Source: an uncultured Clostridia bacterium (GTDB taxonomy: Bacteria > Bacillota > Clostridia > Christensenellales > CAG-917). From it: 5,879 nucleotides of DNA. The translations under genes and the position numbers were made by a program. Location of the stretch: the NCBI GenBank assembly GCA_946056785.1, contig CAMGKS010000080.1, positions 1 through 5,879 of the forward strand, given 5' to 3'. Each line of letters opens with the position of its first letter. Within the stretch, counting starts at the first letter, position 1. Below, in pieces: positions 1 to 4,662 of this stretch. The notes under the pieces were generated by a model that did no database searches, was not told the origin of the DNA, and worked only from the letters and a program-made list of their open reading frames with translations.

Positions 1-50
1 TTACAGCTGCATAATTATCTGCATCTGTCTGAAGTTCCTTGGCAAGTTTT

Positions 51-695
51 TCAACGGATGCCGTTTGCTTTCTTTTTATCTTCGATATTGTCCGCCCAAT
101 CGGCGTCAATCACACCGCATTTTCTGTAACTGTATAACGTGTTAGCCACTTCCGAATACATAGATCTCGATTCCGCAACGTCGTAATTTGCGGCACGCTC
201 TCTTTTTATTCCTATGTTCCGCGCCGTCTCGACTGCGTCTATGTTTGCCGCAACGAACAAAAACTCCCAACCGTATTTTTCCTGCTGACGACGAACCATG
301 CTTTTTACCTGCTCGGCGCTGTAACTACGACTTGCGTTTTCCATTCCGTCAGTCGTAATGACAAATACCGTACGTTCGGGCACGTCTTCCTCTCTGGCAT
401 ATTTATGCACGTTTCCGATATGGTGAATAGCCGAACCTAAAGCGTCCAAAAGAGCCGTACAACCGCCGACAACGTAATCGCTTGTCGTCAAAGGCTTAAT
501 TTCGTCAAGAGATTGCCTGTCGTGAAGCACTTCCGAATCGTTTGAAAACAACACGGTTGAAACGTAAACTTTTCCGTCAAGTTGTTTTTGTTTTTCTATC
601 ATCGAATTGAATCCGCCGATAGTATCCTGTTCCATTCCCGACATAGAACCGCTTTTGTCCAAAATAAATACTAATTCCGTTGTTCCTTTTTCCAT
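51..695 (-). CDS. von Willebrand factor type A (vWA) domain protein
   Basis: A 214-residue protein that is almost entirely one vWA domain. The metal-ion-dependent adhesion site is complete: D13-x-S15-x-S17 in LDKSGSMSG, a threonine in GGCTALLDA (T80) and the aspartate of ITTDGMENAS (D116). Such domains bind a divalent metal and mediate protein-protein contacts. There is no signal peptide or membrane segment, so it should be cytoplasmic. The start is ATG at 693-695 behind a strong ribosome site (GGAGGT, plus-strand 701-706, 5 nt spacing). The length suits a stand-alone bacterial vWA protein of this type as I recall it. It is the last of four leftward genes, 94 bp downstream of the macro-domain gene, and has its own promoter candidate. 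The partner is unknown. Just past the stop codon another frame stays open to the window edge (see findings), so the exact C-terminus is less certain than the rest. Confidence 0.93.
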   Translation of the reverse strand: MEKGTTELVFILDKSGSMSGMEQDTIGGFNSMIEKQKQLDGKVYVSTVLFSNDSEVLHDRQSLDEIKPLTTSDYVVGGCTALLDALGSAIHHIGNVHKYAREEDVPERTVFVITTDGMENASRSYSAEQVKSMVRRQQEKYGWEFLFVAANIDAVETARNIGIKRERAANYDVAESRSMYSEVANTLYSYRKCGVIDADWADNIEDKKKANGIR

Positions 696-748
696 ATTAA
701 ACCTCCGTTGAACGCCTTTTTATAAGCGTTTTTTAATTACAATTACAT

Positions 749-778
749 TTTAAAGGTTTAATATTTTTTTTTGGTCAA
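749..778 (-). promoter_or_regulatory. Candidate promoter of the vWA gene
   Basis: On the minus strand TTGACC (773-778, five of six matches to the -35 consensus) is followed after 18 bp by TTTAAA (749-754, four of six to TATAAT). The spacer includes nine consecutive A. Transcription would start near 742, giving a leader of about 45 nt. That leader contains a small inverted repeat, AACGC/GCGTT (711-730), just ahead of the ribosome site. The 5-bp stem is too weak to call a regulatory RNA. The -35 box and A run resemble those upstream of the macro-domain gene. Confidence 0.45.
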
Positions 779-789
779 TCGTCCGTTTA

Positions 790-1779
790 CTATACGCCGA
801 GGCAAACCTGGTCGAATTTGAAAAGCGTTTCGTTTATGACAAATATATCGTATATGCCGTTTATTATAAAATATTCGATTATAATATCAAACTTATTGCT
901 CTTCGACAAAGCAAACCCTACGGTTGACAACAAGTGTTTCGTTTCTTCGAGCGTCAATTTCAATGCAATGGCAAAAGCTAAAACGGTATTTTTACTCGGC
1001 TTATAATCTTTTTCGTTCATGATTTTATACCACGTCTGTTTGCTGACGTTTGCCTTTTTATAACACTCGACGTCATTCATGCCTTTAAGGTCAATGAGCT
1101 TTAAAAGCGTAACGGCAAAATTGTCGTCCATTTTAGAGAGCATATCTTCAAGCGAAGTTTTTTCTTCTTCGTAAAAGTACGCTGCTGCCTTAAAGTCGCT
1201 CATACTTACGCTGTAACCTTGCATGCGTCGACGGTCTCTTTCAAAATTTTCGTCGATATAATTGTCGTCGATATACGCCGCAACGTCGTTATAAAGTTTT
1301 TCGCTTATACGATAGGTCTTTTTATCGAAAATCGCTAAATACACCGTCATTTCGTTTTCCGTCAAAAACTCGCTTATAGTATTCGTTGCAACTTCCAAAG
1401 CTTCGGCTTTCGGATAGCCGTAAACGCCTGAAGAAATCAAAGGAAACGCCACCGTCTCGCAACCGTTTTCTTTTGCAAGCTGCAAAGACTTTTTATAGCA
1501 AGATTCGAGCAATACTCTTTCCCCCTGCATTCCGCCCTGCCATATCGGTCCTACCGTATGTATAACGTATTTGCACGGCAATTTATATCCTTTTGTTATT
1601 TTTGCGTCGCCTGTCGCACAACCGCCTAAAGTTTTGCACTCTTTCAAAAGTTCTCTGCCTGCCGCCTTATGAATACAGCCGTCGACTCCTCCGCCGCCTA
1701 ATAGAGTATTGTTTGCGGCGTTTACTATAGCGTCGCATTTTATTTTCGTTATATCTTGTCTTATGATGTGTATCGGCAT
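790..1779 (-). CDS. Macro-domain protein (ADP-ribose binding or hydrolase type) with C-terminal HTH-like region
   Basis: A 329-residue, probably cytoplasmic protein. Residues 1 to about 170 are a MacroD-like macro domain. It has IVNAANN (N20, N23), the loop GGGGVDGCIHKAAG (residues 28-41) with D33 ten residues after N23 as in hydrolytic family members such as E. coli YmdB, the strand YVIHTVGPIW (71-80), and the ribose/phosphate loop SSGVYGYP (116-123). Family members remove ADP-ribose from proteins or deacetylate O-acetyl-ADP-ribose; the key asparagine and aspartate favour an active enzyme here. Residues about 165-215 form a charged linker. Residues 220-329 look like an XRE-type helix-turn-helix (VECYKKANVSKQTWYKIMN) with the extension KFDIIIEYFIINGIYDIF, a tail I recall on macro proteins of Clostridia. 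The start is ATG at 1777-1779; the reading frame stays open 40 codons further upstream but has no ATG, GTG or TTG. The ribosome site is odd: a run of nine G, 5 nt before the ATG. Confidence 0.93.
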   Translation of the reverse strand: MPIHIIRQDITKIKCDAIVNAANNTLLGGGGVDGCIHKAAGRELLKECKTLGGCATGDAKITKGYKLPCKYVIHTVGPIWQGGMQGERVLLESCYKKSLQLAKENGCETVAFPLISSGVYGYPKAEALEVATNTISEFLTENEMTVYLAIFDKKTYRISEKLYNDVAAYIDDNYIDENFERDRRRMQGYSVSMSDFKAAAYFYEEEKTSLEDMLSKMDDNFAVTLLKLIDLKGMNDVECYKKANVSKQTWYKIMNEKDYKPSKNTVLAFAIALKLTLEETKHLLSTVGFALSKSNKFDIIIEYFIINGIYDIFVINETLFKFDQVCLGV

Positions 1780-1784
1780 ATTTA

Positions 1785-1802
1785 CCCCCCCCCAAAAAAA
1801 AA
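1785..1802 (-). repeat. T9-G9 double homopolymer tract at the ribosome-binding site of the macro gene
   Basis: Read on the minus strand, nine T (1794-1802) are followed directly by nine G (1785-1793), then TAAAT and the ATG. The G run occupies exactly the Shine-Dalgarno position and is the only candidate ribosome site. Such tracts are prone to slippage; because this one lies ahead of the start codon, length changes would alter ribosome-site spacing, not the protein. The tract length could also be a sequencing or assembly artefact. Confidence 0.85.
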
Positions 1803-1874
1803 GTGTTTTTAAAACCGTTTTATCCGCCTGTTTAACTTGTCGCTTTAAATCTGCATTTCTTCGGCTAAAACCGT

Positions 1875-1903
1875 TGGATAAAAGATTTTTGTTTTTCGGT
1901 CAA
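1875..1903 (-). promoter_or_regulatory. Candidate promoter of the macro-domain gene
   Basis: On the minus strand TTGACC (1898-1903) is followed after 17 bp by TATCCA (1875-1880). The -35 box is good and the -10 box weak (three of six). It lies in the 141-bp gap behind the WYL gene and would give a leader of about 90 nt. The stretch CCGAAAAACAAAAA (1886-1899) differs at only one of 14 positions from the stretch at 2982-2995 in the WYL promoter. Readthrough from the WYL gene is a possible alternative, since no terminator is seen between the genes. Confidence 0.35.
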
Positions 1904-1920
1904 ATAAATTGATACATCGG

Positions 1921-2895
1921 TCAAGTCTCGTCAAGCGTTTCCTTAAGACGTTTTTTGTATCCGACCGCCACCCACTCCGGACTTAAAATTTTCATCTTGT
2001 TTCCGAACGTAAAACACCAGGCATAAAACGTCGGACTTACCTGCACGGGAACGCATATCGAAAATTTGTCGTCTGCAATTTTGGTCATCTTTGTCTTTTC
2101 TCCGAACTTGTCTAAGATAACCGTAACAAGACTTATATCGCATACAAGAGTCACTTTTTCGATTTCTCCTCTGAACATAGAAAACGACTGTTTAGGATGC
2201 GAATAAAACTTGAAATCTTTTACGCATTCGGACGGCGTAATATCCTCGTCAAGCACTATTACGTCCTCCATTTTATCTATTCTGTAATTAGCAAGGTCAT
2301 TATATTTATCGCTGTAACAGACAAGATAATAATTGTCGTCGCTGAACACAAGCGCCACGGGATTTACCGTATATGCGTTTCCGTTTCGTCTGAAAACCTT
2401 CTCGCCGTTTATATCGAAATCGAAATATTTAAATTCTACCTTTTTCCCTTGCGAAATCGCATTGTTTATGCTGTCCACAACAAAATACACCTTTTCGTTG
2501 GAATGCTTTACCGTATCGAAACACACCGCCGTTCTGGCTATAAGCTCTCCGCTGTACTTGCCTGCCTGCTTTGCAAGTTTTGTCGTCAGTTCCTCCGTCT
2601 TTTTTGCGGAAATAAACCGGGAAGCGCTGACTGCGTCAAGCAAAATTTTCAGCTCCGCCACGTCGAAATCGCTTTCCGAAATATAATAAGCATGGCTCTT
2701 TTTAACCCGTACCGTAATTACGTCATAGCCCGATTGCTTTAACGTCTCTACGTCCTTATACAGCGTCTTTCTTTCCACCGCAATTCCGCTCTCACTCAAT
2801 TTGCTTATAAGTTCATCGGTTGAAAGCGGCTGTACGGCGTCCGATTCCCTTTTTAAAATGTCGATAAGTTTTAAAATCCTTTTTGCAGATTCCAT
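1921..2895 (-). CDS. WYL-domain transcriptional regulator (DeoR-type HTH, WYL, WCX)
   Basis: A 324-residue cytoplasmic DNA-binding regulator with the usual three-part layout. Residues about 2-70 are a winged helix-turn-helix (ESAKRILKLIDILKRES, then RKTLYKDVETLKQSGYDV). Residues about 133-217 are the WYL domain, with NPVALVFSDDNYYLVCYS and the conserved arginine of NYRIDKM (R205); the name-giving WYL is YYL here, a common variant. Residues about 240-320 form the C-terminal WCX extension. WYL domains sense nucleic-acid or nucleotide ligands, and several such proteins (BrxR, CapW) control phage-defence genes. I chose the ATG at 2893-2895, where the conserved HTH begins, preceded by AGGA 11 nt upstream. 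A TTG at 2959-2961 would add 22 residues but has no ribosome site and lies at the predicted transcription start. It sits between the small unknown gene and the macro gene and probably autoregulates through the inverted repeat at 2923-2974. What signal it senses cannot be read from the sequence. Confidence 0.92.
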   Translation of the reverse strand: MESAKRILKLIDILKRESDAVQPLSTDELISKLSESGIAVERKTLYKDVETLKQSGYDVITVRVKKSHAYYISESDFDVAELKILLDAVSASRFISAKKTEELTTKLAKQAGKYSGELIARTAVCFDTVKHSNEKVYFVVDSINNAISQGKKVEFKYFDFDINGEKVFRRNGNAYTVNPVALVFSDDNYYLVCYSDKYNDLANYRIDKMEDVIVLDEDITPSECVKDFKFYSHPKQSFSMFRGEIEKVTLVCDISLVTVILDKFGEKTKMTKIADDKFSICVPVQVSPTFYAWCFTFGNKMKILSPEWVAVGYKKRLKETLDET

Positions 2896-2922
2896 TTGCG
2901 TCGCGTTCCTAAACGTAATATG

Positions 2923-2974
2923 ATTATAAAGCTGCCCGACGACCTGAATTAGTCTTAACAAGCAGCTTTATAAT
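2923..2974. promoter_or_regulatory. Exact 13-bp inverted repeat over the WYL promoter and leader (candidate operator)
   Basis: ATTATAAAGCTGC (2923-2935) and GCAGCTTTATAAT (2962-2974) are perfect reverse complements separated by 26 bp. The arm centres are 39 bp apart, not far from four helical turns. One arm overlaps the -10 box and start point; the other lies in the leader and contains TATAAT on the minus strand, a possible second -10. The predicted transcript would contain only part of the first arm, so a DNA operator fits better than an RNA hairpin. Autoregulation by the adjacent WYL protein is inference. Confidence 0.6.
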
Positions 2975-2998
2975 ACCATACTTTTTGTTTTACGGCAA
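2970..2998 (-). promoter_or_regulatory. Promoter of the WYL regulator gene
   Basis: On the minus strand TTGCCG (2993-2998) and TATTAT (2970-2975) are separated by exactly 17 bp, a good sigma-A-type pair. Transcription would start near 2963 and give a leader of about 68 nt before the ATG at 2895. The -10 box overlaps the outer arm of the 13-bp inverted repeat, so a protein bound there would block RNA polymerase. Confidence 0.6.
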
Positions 2999-3028
2999 AA
3001 AGTTTATAGGAATCTGTTTAAACGGATA

Positions 3029-3337
3029 TTAAACGAATTCTATCGGTTGCGGTTCGGTTTCGATTTGTATCCTGTCATATATGCTGCGTATTTTATCGAT
3101 TCCGAACCCCTTCCTGAAAAAAGGGTCGTGCTGATTTACCGCAACAAGATATTCATAACTTTCCTTATCTATTTCCGTAATGGAAATAATAGGGCTTGCA
3201 AAGTCTTTCCTGACGTAAGGTTGGTTTTTCGCTACGTTTACGGCTTCCTTTTCGTTTGCGGCTTTAACCGCAAAACTGATTGGCACGTATGCCTTTTTAC
3301 CTAAATTTCCACATTTGGCTATAACTCTGAAATACAT
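3029..3337 (-). CDS. Small protein of unknown function (102 residues)
   Basis: I cannot assign a function. The protein opens with MYFRVIAKCGNLGKKAYVPI, followed by alternating hydrophobic and charged segments: a probable beta strand (FRVIAKC), a strand (SFAVKA), a helix (NEKEAVNVAKN), then strand and helix again (IISITEIDKESYEYLVAVN). The tail is basic then acidic and proline-containing. This suggests a compact alpha/beta fold. There is a single cysteine and no membrane segment or signal peptide. I recall similar short proteins starting YFRVxAKCGxxG in Clostridia, but cannot confirm a family. The start is ATG at 3335-3337 behind a good ribosome site (GAGGTG, plus-strand 3343-3348). A TTG at 3392-3394 would add 19 residues but falls inside a hairpin and lacks a ribosome site. 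It is the first of the four leftward genes, 134 bp ahead of the WYL start. Confidence 0.8.
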   Translation of the reverse strand: MYFRVIAKCGNLGKKAYVPISFAVKAANEKEAVNVAKNQPYVRKDFASPIISITEIDKESYEYLVAVNQHDPFFRKGFGIDKIRSIYDRIQIETEPQPIEFV

Positions 3338-3380
3338 AATCTCACCTCTTTTTTTCTTTATATTACATCCGTTTTTAAAA

Positions 3381-3408
3381 TTTGCTGTCCACAAACGTGG
3401 ACAGCAAA
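3381..3408. promoter_or_regulatory. Perfect 12-bp stem, 4-nt loop palindrome upstream of the small unknown gene
   Basis: TTTGCTGTCCAC (3381-3392), loop AAAC, then GTGGACAGCAAA (3397-3408). On the plus strand it is followed by a long T-rich run, as in an intrinsic terminator, but no plus-strand gene precedes it. On the minus strand it lies about 44 nt ahead of the ATG at 3337 and is followed by only four T. It may be a leader hairpin or attenuator, an operator, or a terminator protecting the cluster from outside transcription. Confidence 0.7.
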
Positions 3409-3435
3409 AATTTTTTTAAATTTTTTTTTCTTGGC

Positions 3436-3580
3436 TTTTAATTTGCTTTTAAATTGTTTTAACGTGCGTTTTAAACTTTCTTAAATTTGCTTTTTAATTT
3501 TTTTACGTGCTTTTATAGCGTTTCTTAAACGTTTTTAAAGAGTCTTTTAATACTTTTAAAGCGTGCTAAAATGTGTTAAA
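3436..3580. repeat. TTTAA-type steps phased with the DNA helical turn
   Basis: Fourteen T-run/A-run junctions (T to A steps near 3439, 3450, 3460, 3472, 3482, 3495, 3504, 3514, 3526, 3536, 3548, 3557, 3567 and 3577) are spaced 9-13 bp apart, averaging about 10.6 bp. The intervals are not multiples of three, so this is not a preserved codon pattern. Phased AT tracts can give curved or unusually flexible DNA or bind nucleoid proteins. Motifs of the T4A4 type bend less than A4T4 types, so strong curvature is not assured. Confidence 0.5.
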
Positions 3581-3594
3581 TATATTTTTACGTG

Positions 3595-3704
3595 TTTTCA
3601 GTTTTTGTATTATTATTTTCGGTTTTCTCATCGTTTTCAATTTTTCATTATTCTATTTTCAGTTTTCATTGTTTCCTGCTTTCATTATTAAATTTTCGCT
3701 TTTC
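3595..3704. repeat. Degenerate TTTTC-word repeats
   Basis: Eleven TTTTC or TTTCC/TTTC words occur with spacings mostly of 7, 8 or 14 bp. At a larger scale the stretch 3612-3652 resembles the following 3652-3689: both run TATTTTC, G or A, GTTTTC, then AT-rich sequence ending in TTTCATTATT. This looks like a decayed tandem repeat of about 40 bp. It carries no intact gene. Confidence 0.35.
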
Positions 3705-3719
3705 CCATAGAATTTAACA

Positions 3720-3910
3720 TTATTTTTTCGGTTTCGAATTTTTAATAAGATTGACGGTTTTCGTTTTTGGTTTTCGTTCGTCGATTATAACGGCTTTATA
3801 CTTCTTAAATTTATCGATTCGTTCCCGCAATTTATATATTTGTAACTTGACCTCATTTGCAGGATAACCTTTGTTTTCGGTTTGATTGTTCAGATTTTTA
3901 CCGCTTTCAA
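3720..3910 (-). pseudogene. Frameshifted small gene, unknown basic protein
   Basis: On the minus strand TTG at 3908-3910 has a good ribosome site (AGGAAAGG, plus-strand 3916-3923, 5 nt spacing) but stops after six codons. The adjacent frame is open from there to a TAA at 3720-3722 and reads like real protein: it includes NKGYPANEVKLQIYKLRE, then IDKFKKYKAVIIDE, then a lysine-rich tail ending NSKPKK. Adding one A to the five-A run at 3895-3899 would join start and body into about 62 residues. The middle looks like an amphipathic helix; the tail is basic, as in nucleic-acid-binding tails. It is either a pseudogene or a live gene with a sequencing error. I do not recognise the family. Confidence 0.42.
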
Positions 3911-3922
3911 ATTAACCTTTCC

Positions 3923-4063
3923 TTAAATTAAACCGCCTTGTTCTTTATCAATAATTTGCGTTTGTTTTAAACATTTTACTTTAAGCTCTATTACCTTGAT
4001 TTAATCTGTCGATTTAAACAATGCGTTTTTATAGAAAAAGTAAACGTCTTTTCGCAATGCAAA
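3923..4063 (-). pseudogene. Possible decayed coding fragment upstream of the frameshifted small gene
   Basis: One minus-strand frame is open at 4004-4063 (includes RKDVYFFYKNALFKSTD), is broken by a TAA at 4001-4003, then continues to a TAA at 3923-3925 (includes KVIELKVKCLKQTQIIDKEQ). No start codon with a ribosome site is seen. The second stop lies 12 nt before the TTG of the next fragment, the spacing expected of coupled genes. The protein-like composition is the only support, so this could be chance. Confidence 0.2.
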
Positions 4064-4355
4064 TTAATAAAGCAAATAAAGCAAAAAATAGAAATTTACT
4101 TATGGCGGAAACTTTACATTTACAAATACTTACAATAAAAAATTTCTCGCCCCTTTATATTTTTTCTGCTCTTGCAAAAAATAAGCTTGTCATAACAAAA
4201 CGATAAACGTTTAATTTTTCTATTGACGATAAAACCTATACGGTTGAATTGAAAATCGAAATTATTTAAACTTGCATTAAACGTTACGCTAAATTTCCTG
4301 ATTCGGCTTTGTTTAAGCAATAAAAATTGTTTGTTATGAATTAAAGGAGGGAGTT

Positions 4356-4505
4356 ATGAGCAAAATTTTTAAAACCGGTCAAAAACCGGGAAGCGGCTGT
4401 TACAGTTGTACAAACTGTCATACGGTAGTGGAACTCGGCGAAAACTCAAAAATGCCGCCTTGTCCAAAATGTACCAACAGCGAATTTACAAAAAAACGTA
4501 GTTAA
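4356..4505 (+). CDS. Small zinc-ribbon protein (49 residues)
   Basis: A very short but convincing gene. ATG at 4356-4358 follows a near-perfect ribosome site (AAAGGAGG, 4343-4350, 5 nt spacing), and the TAA is followed by a strong terminator. The protein starts MSKIFKTGQKPGSG and has two CxxC knuckles, C18-x2-C21 (CTNC) and C36-x2-C39 (CPKC), separated by 14 residues, which should bind one zinc ion in a rubredoxin-like zinc ribbon. An extra cysteine, C15, precedes the first knuckle. PPCPKCTNSEFTK is typical of small zinc-ribbon proteins I recall in Clostridia, most of unknown function. It is probably cytoplasmic and transcribed as a single gene. It could bind nucleic acid or a protein partner; nothing here decides. 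Confidence 0.85.
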   Translation: MSKIFKTGQKPGSGCYSCTNCHTVVELGENSKMPPCPKCTNSEFTKKRS

Positions 4506-4527
4506 CTTCGGTTAAAACTGCAAAGTT

Positions 4528-4546
4528 AGTCTTAAATTGTAAGACT
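4528..4546 (+). other. Short hairpin ahead of the terminator
   Basis: AGTCTTA (4528-4534) and TAAGACT (4540-4546) form a 7-bp stem with a 5-nt loop in the 3 prime untranslated region of the zinc-ribbon gene, directly before the main terminator. It may help stabilise the mRNA end. Confidence 0.4.
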
Positions 4547-4547
4547 T

Positions 4548-4595
4548 AAAAAGGAACGTTAATAAAAAATCGGCGTTCCTTTTTCGGTTTTTATG
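4548..4595 (+). terminator. Rho-independent terminator of the zinc-ribbon gene
   Basis: AAAAAGGAACG (4548-4558) pairs perfectly with CGTTCCTTTTT (4574-4584) around a 15-nt loop, and the second arm runs into TTTTTCGGTTTTT. An 11-bp stem with a T tract is a good intrinsic terminator. It separates the zinc-ribbon transcript from the phosphodiesterase promoter that follows. Confidence 0.85.
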
Positions 4596-4628
4596 ATTAT
4601 TTCGTTTGGCTTAAACGCTTTTTCCTTC

Positions 4629-4656
4629 TTGTAGTATTTTTTTTCTGTGCTATAAT
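4629..4656 (+). promoter_or_regulatory. Extended -10 promoter of the glycerophosphodiesterase gene
   Basis: A consensus TATAAT (4651-4656) preceded by TGC gives an extended -10 element, which tolerates a weak -35; TTGTAG (4629-4634) lies 16 bp upstream. The ATG begins only 6 bp after the TATAAT, so transcription should start at or within a base or two of the A of the start codon. Confidence 0.7.
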
Positions 4657-4662
4657 GTTTTT

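Larger units (their letters stand above)
3409..4342. other. AT-rich 0.9-kb spacer between the leftward cluster and the rightward genes
   Basis: No intact gene that I can support. From left to right it holds a phased TTTAA region (3436-3580), a TTTTC-rich stretch (3595-3704), a likely broken small gene on the minus strand (3720-3910), and a short decayed coding-like stretch (3923-4063). In 4064-4342 I see no convincing gene; two overlapping opposite-strand open frames there have no ribosome sites. No clear promoter for the zinc-ribbon gene stands out; the best pair is a weak TTGAAT (4244-4249) and TAAACT (4267-4272) with a 17-bp spacer. Confidence 0.6.

Noticed and set aside
1780..1899. In-frame open stretch upstream of the macro gene ATG, through the T9-G9 tract
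   Set aside because: It is open for 40 codons but contains no ATG, GTG or TTG; probably non-coding spacer.
2197..2742. 181-codon open frame antisense to the WYL gene
   Set aside because: A mirror of the strongly supported WYL coding sequence; no ribosome site and no family features.
2896..2961. 22-residue N-terminal extension of the WYL protein from a TTG start
   Set aside because: The TTG lacks a ribosome site, lies at the predicted transcription start, and the HTH fold begins at the downstream ATG.
3012..3027. Imperfect 16-bp palindrome ATCTGTTTAAACGGAT just after the small gene
   Set aside because: One mismatched pair in AT-rich DNA and no second copy elsewhere; too weak to call an operator or terminator.
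3338..3394. 19-residue N-terminal extension of the small unknown protein from a TTG start
   Set aside because: The TTG lies inside the perfect hairpin and has no ribosome site, while the ATG at 3337 has a good one.
3595..3704. CRISPR-like direct repeats
   Set aside because: The repeats are short, degenerate and adjacent, with no unique spacers of constant length and no cas genes.
4021..4206. 61-codon open frame on the plus strand (MRFYRKSKRLF...)
   Set aside because: No ribosome site before the ATG, low-complexity lysine/asparagine-rich product, and it overlaps an open frame on the other strand in AT-rich DNA.
4120..4320. 66-codon open frame on the minus strand
   Set aside because: Starts with TTG without a ribosome site and overlaps the plus-strand frame; no recognisable domain. 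A decayed gene remains possible but is not supported.
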